Below, one piece after another: positions 1 to 5,599 of a DNA stretch of 5,735 nucleotides. This DNA is from JBGCED01 sp045106055. GTDB lineage: Bacteria > Pseudomonadota > Alphaproteobacteria > CBDDJK01. The translations under genes were made by a program, and so were the position numbers. Numbering within the stretch: the first letter of the stretch is position 1; every line of letters starts with the position of its first letter. The stretch is taken from NCBI GenBank assembly GCA_045106055.1, contig JBGCED010000043.1, positions 1 through 5,735 of the forward strand, given 5' to 3'. A model generated the notes under the pieces. That model had not been told where the DNA came from and did not search any database. It worked only from the letters and a program-made list of their open reading frames with translations.

Positions 1-417
1 CAATAAGGCCTTATGCAGATTGGGATCAAAATATTTGCATAAAATTTGATATTCATTTTGATGTAAATCTTGATCAAAATATAGGCTATCGCAATTTGTC
101 ACGATAAAATATTCAGGAAAACTCGCCCCCATTTTAGCCATCATATTTAAAATCGCACCGCCAGTATCCAGCAATTCAGGTTCATAAAATAGGGAAATGT
201 CAAAATATTGCGCCAAATGATCAAATAATATCTTATGCTGATAATGGCCATTGATCAATAATTTTGAAATTCCAGCAGCCTTTAAACGCTGAATTTGCCA
301 ATCAATAAGCGGCTTTCCAGCAAGCTTAACCATGGGCTTTGGCTGATCTTTGGTTAAGGGCAGCAACCTTTTTCCAAATCCCGCAGCCAAAATAATTGCG
401 GTATTAATCTTGATCAT
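1..417 (-). CDS. Sugar-1-phosphate nucleotidylyltransferase, MurU-like (N-terminal part, cut by window edge)
   Basis: Not closed by a stop before position 1, so only the first 139 residues are seen. The N-terminus has the nucleotidyltransferase signature: LAAGFGKR at residues 10-17 (the GxGxR NTP-binding loop), PLT at 20-22 and PKPM at 26-29. TGG at 85-87 fits the substrate-loop glycines, and D110 in TNCDS fits the metal-binding aspartate usually found in a GD motif. Such enzymes transfer a nucleotidyl group to a sugar 1-phosphate in the cytoplasm. Established context: in many alphaproteobacteria the gene beside tsaE is a MurU-type enzyme making UDP-MurNAc in cell-wall recycling, usually with an AmgK-like sugar kinase nearby. 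No kinase lies between tsaE and this gene here. The start ATG at 417 overlaps the tsaE end by 14 nt, which suggests coupled translation. The family is secure. MurU is inferred; a mannose-1-phosphate guanylyltransferase or other sugar nucleotidyltransferase remains possible. Confidence 0.85.
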   Translation of the reverse strand, partial: MIKINTAIILAAGFGKRLLPLTKDQPKPMVKLAGKPLIDWQIQRLKAAGISKLLINGHYQHKILFDHLAQYFDISLFYEPELLDTGGAILNMMAKMGASFPEYFIVTNCDSLYFDQDLHQNEYQILCKYFDPNLHKALL

Positions 418-901
418 TGATAAATTCTTTTAACAATGGTTGAAACGCATCAGGGCAAGCATGAATGCTTAATATACGCCCATCTTGATTGCGCTCATCA
501 GCTGTTAAGGACAGCCATAATAGGGTTTTAAATTCATGCTTTATGGCTGGCATGATCAATTCAGGCCATTCAATTAAGGCTGCTTGATGTTCAAGATCAT
601 CAAATAGCCCAATATCATAGGCTTCTTCTGCGTGGCTTAAACGATAGCAATCGGCATGAATAAGCGTTAAATCTTTGCACTCATAATGCTGCATTAGGGT
701 AAAGGTTGGGCTTGGAACGGCAAGTTGATCATCATTTAAATGATTGCGGATTAAGGCGCGGGCTAGGGTTGATTTTCCTGCTGCAAGCGCCCCCGATAAG
801 GCAATACATGCCCCCGCTTTGATCCAATTTGACAAAAACACACCCAGCCTTAGGGTTGCGGCTTCATCTTTTAAAAGATGGCTGTATAGAATGGGGGTCA
901 T
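404..901 (-). CDS. tsaE: tRNA t6A37 biosynthesis ATPase TsaE
   Basis: A 165-residue protein of usual TsaE length. TsaE is the cytoplasmic ATPase that works with TsaB and TsaD to make N6-threonylcarbamoyladenosine at position 37 of ANN-decoding tRNAs. Visible motifs are the Walker A loop GALAAGKST (37-45), SPTFTL (64-69), HADCYRL (82-88, the HxDxYR motif) and IEWPE (110-114). The P-loop differs slightly from the common GDLGAGKT form: alanines replace the aspartate at 38 and the first glycine of the GAGK stretch at 40. The essential G-K-S/T residues are kept, so activity is expected. The start ATG shares one base with the gpmI stop (TAATG) and has no clear ribosome binding site, so it probably depends on translational coupling. 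Its end overlaps the next gene by 14 nt. Confidence 0.95.
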   Translation of the reverse strand: MTPILYSHLLKDEAATLRLGVFLSNWIKAGACIALSGALAAGKSTLARALIRNHLNDDQLAVPSPTFTLMQHYECKDLTLIHADCYRLSHAEEAYDIGLFDDLEHQAALIEWPELIMPAIKHEFKTLLWLSLTADERNQDGRILSIHACPDAFQPLLKEFINDQD

Positions 902-2439
902 TAATCGCGATGCAGCAAATTGCGCCCTGTCATTTCGGCGGGGGCATCAATCCCAATTACATGAAGCAGGCTGGGCGCTAAATCCGCCAAATTGCCATTA
1001 TCCATATGGGTATATGGCGTTGTTCCAACCGCCAGCAAAGGCACTTTTTCGATTGTGTGCGCGGTATGGGGCGCACCTGTATTGGGGTCTTTCATCATTT
1101 CAGCATTGCCATGATCTGCGGTGATTAAAATCGTGCCTTGTTGCTTTAATACCAATGGCACAATCCGCGATAGGACATTATCAATGGCTTCAATGGCTTT
1201 CTTGGCAGCGTCATAATCGCCTGTATGCCCCACCATGTCAGGATTTGCATAATTGACAATGATCACATCAAATTTTTGCTGATTAAGCGATTCTTCAATA
1301 AATTCAGTGACTTCATTTGCCGACATTTCAGGCTTTAAATCATAGGTCGCAACCGCTGGTGATGCAATTAAATGCCGTGTTTCATTATCAAAAACCTGTT
1401 CAATGCCGCCATTAAAAAAATAAGTGACATGGGCATATTTTTCAGTCTCCGCAATGCGTAACTGGCGCATTCCTTGATTTGAAAGCACTTCACCCAGCGT
1501 ATTTTTAGGGAAAAAGGGCGGAAATAGAACCTTTATATAGGGTTTTAATTTCACATCATATTCGCACATAACAATATTTGCGCTTAATGCAGGCGCGGGC
1601 CGTCGCTTGCATCCATCAAAGTCAGGATTAAATAAAAGATTTGAAATTTGGCGCACCCGATCGGCGCGATAATTCGCAATTAAGATCGCATCACCTGCCT
1701 TAATGCCTTGATAATCGCCAATCACAGTGGGCGCGATAAATTCATCATCAAGCTTTGAATCATAAGCGTGATCAACCGCGCTTTGCCAATCGCTGGCATG
1801 ATGGTCAGACTCACCAAAAATCATTGCATCGGATGCTTTTTTAACGCGGTCCCAATTTTCATTGCGGTCCATTGCATAATAACGCCCGCCAAGTGTTGCA
1901 ATCACGGCATCGGAGCATGATTCCGCTAGGGTTTGAAGATATTGCTTTGCGCTTCTGGGGGCGGTATCGCGCCCATCCGTCCAAATATGAATATAGGTTT
2001 TGATATGATGCGCTTGAAATAATTTTACCAGCCCAATAATATGGGCGACATGGGAATGAACGCCGCCATCAGACACCAAGCCCATCAAATGAATGGCTTT
2101 GCCATCTTTGGCTAAGCAATCAATTGCCTCGCGAATAATCGGGTTTTCTTGAATCTCGCCATCACCAAAGGCTTTGCTAATGCGCGGCAAATCTTGCAGC
2201 AAAATGCGCCCCGCGCCGATGGTCATATGCCCCACTTCGGAATTGCCCATTTGCCCATCAGGCAAGCCAACATGATGTTCGGAAGCATCCAGCAACCCCA
2301 TTGGGTTATTTTTGCATAAATCATCCCAAAAAGGTGTTTTTGCGCCCTTAATGGCATTATCGGCTGCTTCATTGCGCACACCAAACCCATCAAGAATACA
2401 TAAGATCGCGGGTGGATGCTGTTTTATTGTCACATTCAT
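901..2439 (-). CDS. gpmI: 2,3-bisphosphoglycerate-independent phosphoglycerate mutase (iPGM)
   Basis: The metal-dependent enzyme that interconverts 3- and 2-phosphoglycerate in glycolysis and gluconeogenesis, cytoplasmic and of the alkaline phosphatase superfamily. From the ATG at 2439 it has 512 residues, normal for the family. Motifs in order: CILDGFG (14-20, metal Asp17), GNSEVGH (65-71, Ser67 as the phosphorylated nucleophile), DGGVHSH (124-130), TDGRD (154-158), RADR (258-261), EKYAHVTYFFNGG (333-345), DMVGHTGD (401-408), TADHGN (440-445) and HTAH ending at His461. All expected metal and substrate residues are seen. The open frame extends upstream to an ATG at 2541, but that adds 34 hydrophobic residues that overlap the preceding gene, so it was rejected. 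An AAAGG lies only 1 nt before the chosen ATG and 7 nt before a GTG at 2433, so the real start may be that GTG (510 residues). Confidence 0.97.
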   Translation of the reverse strand: MNVTIKQHPPAILCILDGFGVRNEAADNAIKGAKTPFWDDLCKNNPMGLLDASEHHVGLPDGQMGNSEVGHMTIGAGRILLQDLPRISKAFGDGEIQENPIIREAIDCLAKDGKAIHLMGLVSDGGVHSHVAHIIGLVKLFQAHHIKTYIHIWTDGRDTAPRSAKQYLQTLAESCSDAVIATLGGRYYAMDRNENWDRVKKASDAMIFGESDHHASDWQSAVDHAYDSKLDDEFIAPTVIGDYQGIKAGDAILIANYRADRVRQISNLLFNPDFDGCKRRPAPALSANIVMCEYDVKLKPYIKVLFPPFFPKNTLGEVLSNQGMRQLRIAETEKYAHVTYFFNGGIEQVFDNETRHLIASPAVATYDLKPEMSANEVTEFIEESLNQQKFDVIIVNYANPDMVGHTGDYDAAKKAIEAIDNVLSRIVPLVLKQQGTILITADHGNAEMMKDPNTGAPHTAHTIEKVPLLAVGTTPYTHMDNGNLADLAPSLLHVIGIDAPAEMTGRNLLHRD

Positions 2440-2458
2440 GCCTTTATTCGGTGTTATA
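2431..2458 (-). promoter_or_regulatory. Short gap with ribosome binding site before gpmI
   Basis: Only 19 nt separate the bax-like stop from the gpmI ATG at 2439, too little for a separate promoter and terminator. On the minus strand an AAAGG sits just before the ATG, with one intervening base. That spacing is poor for the ATG but good (7 nt) for the GTG two codons further in. It therefore bears directly on the gpmI start choice. Confidence 0.4.
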
Positions 2459-3616
2459 TTAACTGTTATTGCGGAGGAAATTATTACGGTAAAAGGCGCT
2501 AAATAAATTAGCAGCAGCAGATTCAAGCTTTGCGCTTTCAAGCGTTTTTAGGCTATTTTGATTAATGACAATATTCAGCAAATCAATATATTCAAGCCCT
2601 TTTTCTGAATAGGAATCAAGCCCCATCAACACAGATTGAAATGCTTGGTCACCTGTAATATGATCATGCTGTGATTCGTAAAAATTCAAACGGGCAATCC
2701 GAAAATCCTCATAGGCTGGATGGGTGTTTAAATTATGCATATAGGCGGCAATCGCATCATAAGGCGTTTCAAATTTTCGAATGGAATGGGTTTGATCGTC
2801 ACTGCGCGCTTCTGGCACAATGCCCGCATTATCATTGCCCCAAATCCATTGCCCAAATAGGGCATTGCCTTGCTGTGCAAATCTTGACCCGCCCCAGCCA
2901 GACTCAATCGCTGCTTGTGCTAAGGCCAAGGATACAGGCACAGCCCCAACCCGCATCTTTAACGCTTCCCAATCGCCAAGCGCGACCTTATAGCGGGTAA
3001 ATTGCGTTTCTGCCCATGTTTGCTCATAAAAGCTAAGACCCTTATTCCAGCTTGTCCCGCTTGCTTGCGCGCTTAATTGTGACAGGGCATCCAGTTTTTG
3101 ATGATGATACATTAAATTTTCATTGGCAATTAAGACCATCGGCAGCATGGATTTAATGAATAGGGCTTTTTTGGCATTTACATCTGGAATGTCATTAAAG
3201 CCAGCTGGCACATCTTGCAGGGAAATTCTGGGAACATCAATCTTGCCTGATTTTACCGCAGGCAATGAATAATCCATCGCTTTAAAATCTTCTGCCAGCA
3301 GCGCAACATTTTCCGCTTCAACCAGTAAAATATTACCGCCATCGGCAAATCCGCTTTGTAAATTGGAATCAATATTCACATAGCGTTTGGGGTTTTTATA
3401 AAGCGACATTTCATAATTAACGGGCGATTCAAGCCGCTGATAAGAAACATAGCCTAAAGATAATTTATCCGTGAAAAAGGCACGCATCGCTTCGGGACGA
3501 ATAATATCAGAGAAAGAGAACAGCACCATCGGCACGATGCCAAGCACCGCAAATTGCATAATATTCGCGCGATTTTTATGTTTATGTGCTTTGTTTTTAT
3601 TAAAAAACTTCATCAT
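2459..3616 (-). CDS. Bax-like glucosaminidase-domain protein, membrane anchored
   Basis: Probably an envelope peptidoglycan hydrolase (beta-N-acetylglucosaminidase fold, GH73-like), related to E. coli Bax. From the ATG at 3616 it has 385 residues: a short basic N-terminus, one hydrophobic segment at about 20-36 with no clear cleavage site (likely a signal anchor), an unrecognised stretch at about 40-147, then the Bax-like region at about 148-361. Matches to Bax include KKALFIKSMLPMVL (150-163), AIESGWG (236-242, Glu238 as likely catalytic acid), NALFGQ (251-256), NLNTHPAYEDFR (295-306) and YSEKGLEYIDLL (336-347). It is longer than E. coli Bax (about 270 residues) because of the extra region after the anchor. 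The frame is open upstream to a GTG at 3853, with ATGs at 3664 and 3661. No start has a good ribosome binding site, and the anchor topology favours 3616 or 3613. It ends 19 nt before gpmI and is probably the first gene of the operon. Confidence 0.85.
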   Translation of the reverse strand: MMKFFNKNKAHKHKNRANIMQFAVLGIVPMVLFSFSDIIRPEAMRAFFTDKLSLGYVSYQRLESPVNYEMSLYKNPKRYVNIDSNLQSGFADGGNILLVEAENVALLAEDFKAMDYSLPAVKSGKIDVPRISLQDVPAGFNDIPDVNAKKALFIKSMLPMVLIANENLMYHHQKLDALSQLSAQASGTSWNKGLSFYEQTWAETQFTRYKVALGDWEALKMRVGAVPVSLALAQAAIESGWGGSRFAQQGNALFGQWIWGNDNAGIVPEARSDDQTHSIRKFETPYDAIAAYMHNLNTHPAYEDFRIARLNFYESQHDHITGDQAFQSVLMGLDSYSEKGLEYIDLLNIVINQNSLKTLESAKLESAAANLFSAFYRNNFLRNNS

Positions 3617-3700
3617 GATTTTAAATTTAAATATCGCCTTAAACCTTGCTATCACCCACATCATTAAGATTTTATACCACAGATTCGCGATATTTGTTAA

Positions 3701-3720
3701 GCAATAAATCGCTTTATTGC
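3701..3720. repeat. Perfect 8-bp inverted repeat (hairpin) in the divergent control region
   Basis: GCAATAAA and TTTATTGC are exact reverse complements separated by the four bases TCGC. The element lies 85 nt upstream of the chosen bax-like start, and downstream of the candidate leftward promoter. It would therefore fall in the 5' leader of the operon mRNA or act as a two-fold symmetric protein-binding site. It is AT-rich and lacks a following T-run, so it is not a typical intrinsic terminator. Confidence 0.6.
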
Positions 3721-3742
3721 ATGATTGTAATTTATTTGGGAT

Positions 3743-3771
3743 CATATAATATAGATCGCGCAATAGTTCAA
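3743..3771 (-). promoter_or_regulatory. Candidate sigma70-type promoter for the leftward operon
   Basis: On the minus strand TTGAAC (3771-3766) is followed after 17 bp by TATATG (3748-3743), inside an AT-rich patch that offers several overlapping -10-like hexamers. On the plus strand the same patch contains a perfect TATAAT (3745-3750), which could serve rightward transcription of fic, although no good -35 box lies 16-18 bp before it. The place between divergent genes is right, but AT-rich DNA yields such matches by chance. Confidence 0.3.
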
Positions 3772-3836
3772 GATTATTGTGCAGCGCAGCAAAACCAGAA
3801 TCAAAGGACACACCAACGCCCAAAGCGGGGGCTTGC

Positions 3837-3868
3837 CATGTAAAGATTGACACATGTAAAGATTGACA
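3837..3868 (+). repeat. Tandem 16-bp repeat, two exact copies, upstream of fic
   Basis: The unit CATGTAAAGATTGACA occurs twice head to tail (3837-3852 and 3853-3868). Each copy ends in TTGACA, the consensus -35 hexamer, but neither has a convincing -10 at 16-18 bp. Overlapping the second copy is a 7-bp perfect inverted repeat, CACATGT (3851-3857) and ACATGTG (3866-3872), with an 8-bp spacer. The element ends 22 bp before the fic start, where an operator for fic would be expected. Chance duplication is possible. Confidence 0.65.
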
Positions 3869-3874
3869 TGTGAT

Positions 3875-3880
3875 GAAAGG
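3875..3880 (+). promoter_or_regulatory. Ribosome binding site of fic
   Basis: GAAAGG lies 10 nt before the ATG at 3891 and 13 nt before the second ATG at 3894. It is a slightly distant but acceptable Shine-Dalgarno site and favours the first ATG. Confidence 0.45.
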
Positions 3881-3890
3881 TTAAACCGTA

Positions 3891-5012
3891 ATGATGAAAA
3901 AACCATGTGTGCCAGATGAATTACCGATTAAAGGGCTTGATTGGGAAAAACTAGCGGGCTTTACTTCTAGGGCTATGCAAGAACTGGGAAGATATGATGG
4001 AACATTAAACAGCATTATTAACCCCGCTGTGTTGCTATCCCCGATCACATTAAGAGAAGCCGAGTTATCATCAAGAATTGAAGGCACACAAGCCACGCTG
4101 GTGGAGGTTATGAAACATGAAGCGGGTGATAAAACGCGTGATAATGAAAAGGAAAAAGACATTAAAGAAATCCTGAATTATCGTAATGCACTGCTTCTTG
4201 CAGAACAACATTTAGCAGAGCGAAATTTGACCTTACAGCTGGTACGAGAACTTCATGCGCAATTAATGGATAGTGTTCGCGGTACGGATAAAGAACCTGG
4301 GAAATTTAGACAAGAACAGAATTTTATCGGCAAAAAAGGCGCAACCATGGATCAGGCGCGTTTTATTCCCCCTGAACCGATTACCATGCAATATGCGCTT
4401 GAGAAATTACAAGAATTTATAGATAGCGATTATCCTGACCCCCTTATCCAGCTTGCAATTATTCATGCTCAGTTTGAAATAATACACCCTTTTAAAGATG
4501 GTAACGGACGATTAGGGCGAATGCTTATACCGCTATTTTTATATCAAAAGAAAGTTTTGCAACGGCCAATGTTTTATTTAAGTGAATATCTTGAAGAAAC
4601 GGATGAGGAATATCGTGACGGGCTTTTGGCAATTACAGAGCGTGGTAATTGGCAGGGCTGGATAGAGTTTTTCTTGGAAGCCATAAAGGTGCAAGCGCAA
4701 CGCAATAATGAAAAAGCAAAAAGCGTATGTGATTTGCATGAAAAGATGAAGCTAAAATTTATGGAGAGTACAAAATCACAGTTTTCGCAATCAGCATTAG
4801 ACGCATTTTTTAAAAAGCCAATCATCAGCTCAACGGTTTTTCGTGAGATTTCAGGCATTAACCAGCGCGGAACAGCTGGGACGATATTAAACGCTTTGGT
4901 TTCAAGCAATCTTATTACAATATTGCGAGAAGGTGCGGGGCAATCGCCAACAGTATATGCGATGCCTGATTTACTAAACATAACTGAGGGGCGCGCCGTG
5001 ATTAAAAAATGA
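3891..5012 (+). CDS. Fic family protein, class II (SoFic-like), probable AMP transferase
   Basis: A 373-residue protein with the size and domain order of the Shewanella SoFic type. Fic enzymes usually transfer AMP from ATP to a hydroxyl of a target protein; the target here is unknown. Residues about 15-95 are the N-terminal Fic_N region, with the inhibitory motif S60-xxx-E64-G65 (SSRIEG), whose glutamate keeps class II enzymes auto-inhibited. GKFR at 137-140 begins the target-docking flap region. The core HPFKDGNGRLGR (199-210) matches HPFxxGNGRxxR exactly, including catalytic His199, so it should be active. Residues about 295-365 look like a winged helix (a turn near INQRGTAGTILNAL), which could mediate DNA binding or dimer contacts. 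No antitoxin gene is adjacent, as expected when inhibition is in cis. It is transcribed away from the leftward operon and is probably monocistronic. It looks like an accessory insertion between housekeeping genes. Confidence 0.95.
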   Translation: MMKKPCVPDELPIKGLDWEKLAGFTSRAMQELGRYDGTLNSIINPAVLLSPITLREAELSSRIEGTQATLVEVMKHEAGDKTRDNEKEKDIKEILNYRNALLLAEQHLAERNLTLQLVRELHAQLMDSVRGTDKEPGKFRQEQNFIGKKGATMDQARFIPPEPITMQYALEKLQEFIDSDYPDPLIQLAIIHAQFEIIHPFKDGNGRLGRMLIPLFLYQKKVLQRPMFYLSEYLEETDEEYRDGLLAITERGNWQGWIEFFLEAIKVQAQRNNEKAKSVCDLHEKMKLKFMESTKSQFSQSALDAFFKKPIISSTVFREISGINQRGTAGTILNALVSSNLITILREGAGQSPTVYAMPDLLNITEGRAVIKK

Positions 5013-5022
5013 TAGGCATTTT

Positions 5023-5061
5023 GTGTATCGCCAAATAATCACAACAAAATTAGTGTATCGC
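5023..5061 (+). repeat. Direct repeat GTGTATCGC, two copies 30 bp apart
   Basis: GTGTATCGC occurs at 5023-5031 and again at 5053-5061. The second copy covers the inner end of the left arm of the adjacent inverted repeat and the start of its loop. Two exact 9-mers in 39 bp of non-coding DNA are unlikely by chance and suggest a binding-site array or a duplication. Confidence 0.55.
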
Positions 5062-5095
5062 AATATTCGTTTCACTGCACACTAATTTTGTTGTG
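5040..5095. repeat. Long inverted repeat: 17-bp perfect arms, 22-nt loop, after fic
   Basis: The left arm 5040-5056 (CACAACAAAATTAGTGT) is the exact reverse complement of the right arm 5079-5095. Pairing continues outward imperfectly to about 5034/5101. The element starts 28 nt after the fic stop. As RNA it would form a stable stem and could end fic transcription or protect the 3' end. However, the arms have only 5 G/C in 17, the loop is long and there is no U-tract, so it is not a classical intrinsic terminator. A recombination or transposon-end remnant, or an operator for the downstream gene, is also possible. Confidence 0.75.
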
Positions 5096-5097
5096 GT

Positions 5098-5107
5098 CAT
5101 TATAATG
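5098..5107 (+). promoter_or_regulatory. Palindrome CATTATAATG with a perfect TATAAT -10 hexamer
   Basis: The ten bases form a perfect palindrome containing TATAAT at 5101-5106, 52 bp before the ATG of the next open frame. It starts 2 bp outside the right arm of the inverted repeat, which would then overlap the -35 region. No good -35 hexamer is seen at 16-18 bp, so a promoter here would need an activator or be weak. Confidence 0.25.
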
Positions 5108-5157
5108 CGCATAAAAACCATCTTATTGCAGCATGTGCTTTGGAGCGCACCAAAATC

Positions 5158-5469
5158 ATGGAACGCGAAGATGGTCTTGACTCAGCTGATGTTAAAAATC
5201 AGCTTTGCATCATGGTGATCATCGCGCAAGCAAACATGAAAAATGATTCTTATGATCATGTTGAAGAAATTAAGCAATATCTGATTGATAAATGCCAGAT
5301 ATATGCACTGCTAACCTCTCAATTAACAGATAAAATACCCAACCCGTTTCAAGCGATGCGGGTTTTACGCTGTATTGTCGAGCGTTTAAAGGCGCAAGGC
5401 ATGACAACAAAGGCGACCATCTTGAAAATCCAGATCGTCAATATAAGGAAAAGGTTTTTAAATATTTAA
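5158..5469 (+). CDS. Hypothetical protein, possibly the 5' part of a frameshifted gene
   Basis: Not recognised. From the ATG at 5158 it has 103 residues, with no signal peptide or membrane segment. It is predicted mostly helical, rich in charged residues, with a helix-like stretch around 58-80 (FQAMRVLRCIVERLKAQG). GGAG at 5142-5145 is 12 nt upstream, which is long. A TTG at 5140 would add six residues, and the frame is open back to 5086 with no better start, so the original 5' end may be lost. Codon pattern looks coding up to about 5400. The last about 20 residues become unusually rich in Lys, Arg and Ile, while the -1 frame becomes coding-like. The frame ends two codons after a TTTAAAT heptamer. 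This points to a lost base or a recoding site, so the reading may be a truncated product. Confidence 0.45.
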   Translation: MEREDGLDSADVKNQLCIMVIIAQANMKNDSYDHVEEIKQYLIDKCQIYALLTSQLTDKIPNPFQAMRVLRCIVERLKAQGMTTKATILKIQIVNIRKRFLNI

Positions 5470-5588
5470 CAAGCCATTCCAATAAGATAATTGGCGAATT
5501 TAAACTTATTTCTGACCAAACAGAGATGTCTTTTGATTTGATCTATGCGCGTGACTGGGAAGAAAAGCTTGCGATAAATGGCTTTTAA
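5403..5588 (+). pseudogene. Coding-like continuation in the -1 frame (3' part of the hypothetical gene)
   Basis: This frame is open from 5334 to a TAA at 5586-5588, but has no ATG until 5526. From about 5403 it reads like protein: DNKGDHLENPDRQYKEKV, then a stretch ending EEKLAINGF. With no start of its own it is best read as the tail of the preceding frame after loss of one base between about 5395 and 5463, or after a -1 frameshift. If joined at the TTTAAAT heptamer, the full product from 5158 would be 143 residues. It ends 11 nt before the convergent parB stop, which leaves room for a normal gene end. No domain is recognised. Confidence 0.4.
5457..5463 (+). other. Slippery heptamer T TTA AAT at the frame switch
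   Basis: In the frame starting at 5158 the bases read T-TTA-AAT, an X XXY YYZ heptamer of the type used in -1 programmed frameshifting, followed two codons later by the stop at 5467. A weak 5-bp hairpin (CCAAT 5479-5483 with ATTGG 5490-5494) lies 15 nt downstream. Such heptamers are common in AT-rich DNA, so this is only suggestive. Confidence 0.25.
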
Positions 5589-5599
5589 AGCATCACGCC

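Noticed and set aside
744..1124. Open frame of 126 codons on the plus strand
   Set aside because: It lies opposite tsaE and gpmI, both of which have full family motifs, and its translation resembles no protein I know. It is a shadow frame.
2440..2541. 34-residue N-terminal extension of gpmI
   Set aside because: The extension is hydrophobic, overlaps the end of the bax-like gene and is not part of the GpmI family, which begins close to the CILDGFG motif.
2671..3000. Plus-strand open frame of 109 codons
   Set aside because: It is opposite the conserved Bax-like domain and its translation has a random, His/Gln/Pro-rich look.
3646..3843. Plus-strand open frame of 65 codons between the bax-like gene and fic
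   Set aside because: It has no ribosome binding site, no recognisable motif, and runs through the AT-rich control region and hairpin. Most likely chance.
3881..4162. Minus-strand open frame of 93 codons
   Set aside because: It lies opposite the Fic_N region of fic and is a serine-rich shadow translation.
4574..4981. Minus-strand open frame of 135 codons
   Set aside because: It lies opposite the C-terminal part of fic, with no motif or ribosome binding site. Shadow frame.
5105..5218. Short plus-strand frame starting with the ATG in the palindrome, about 37 codons
   Set aside because: It overlaps the better 5158 frame, has no ribosome binding site and looks like random translation.
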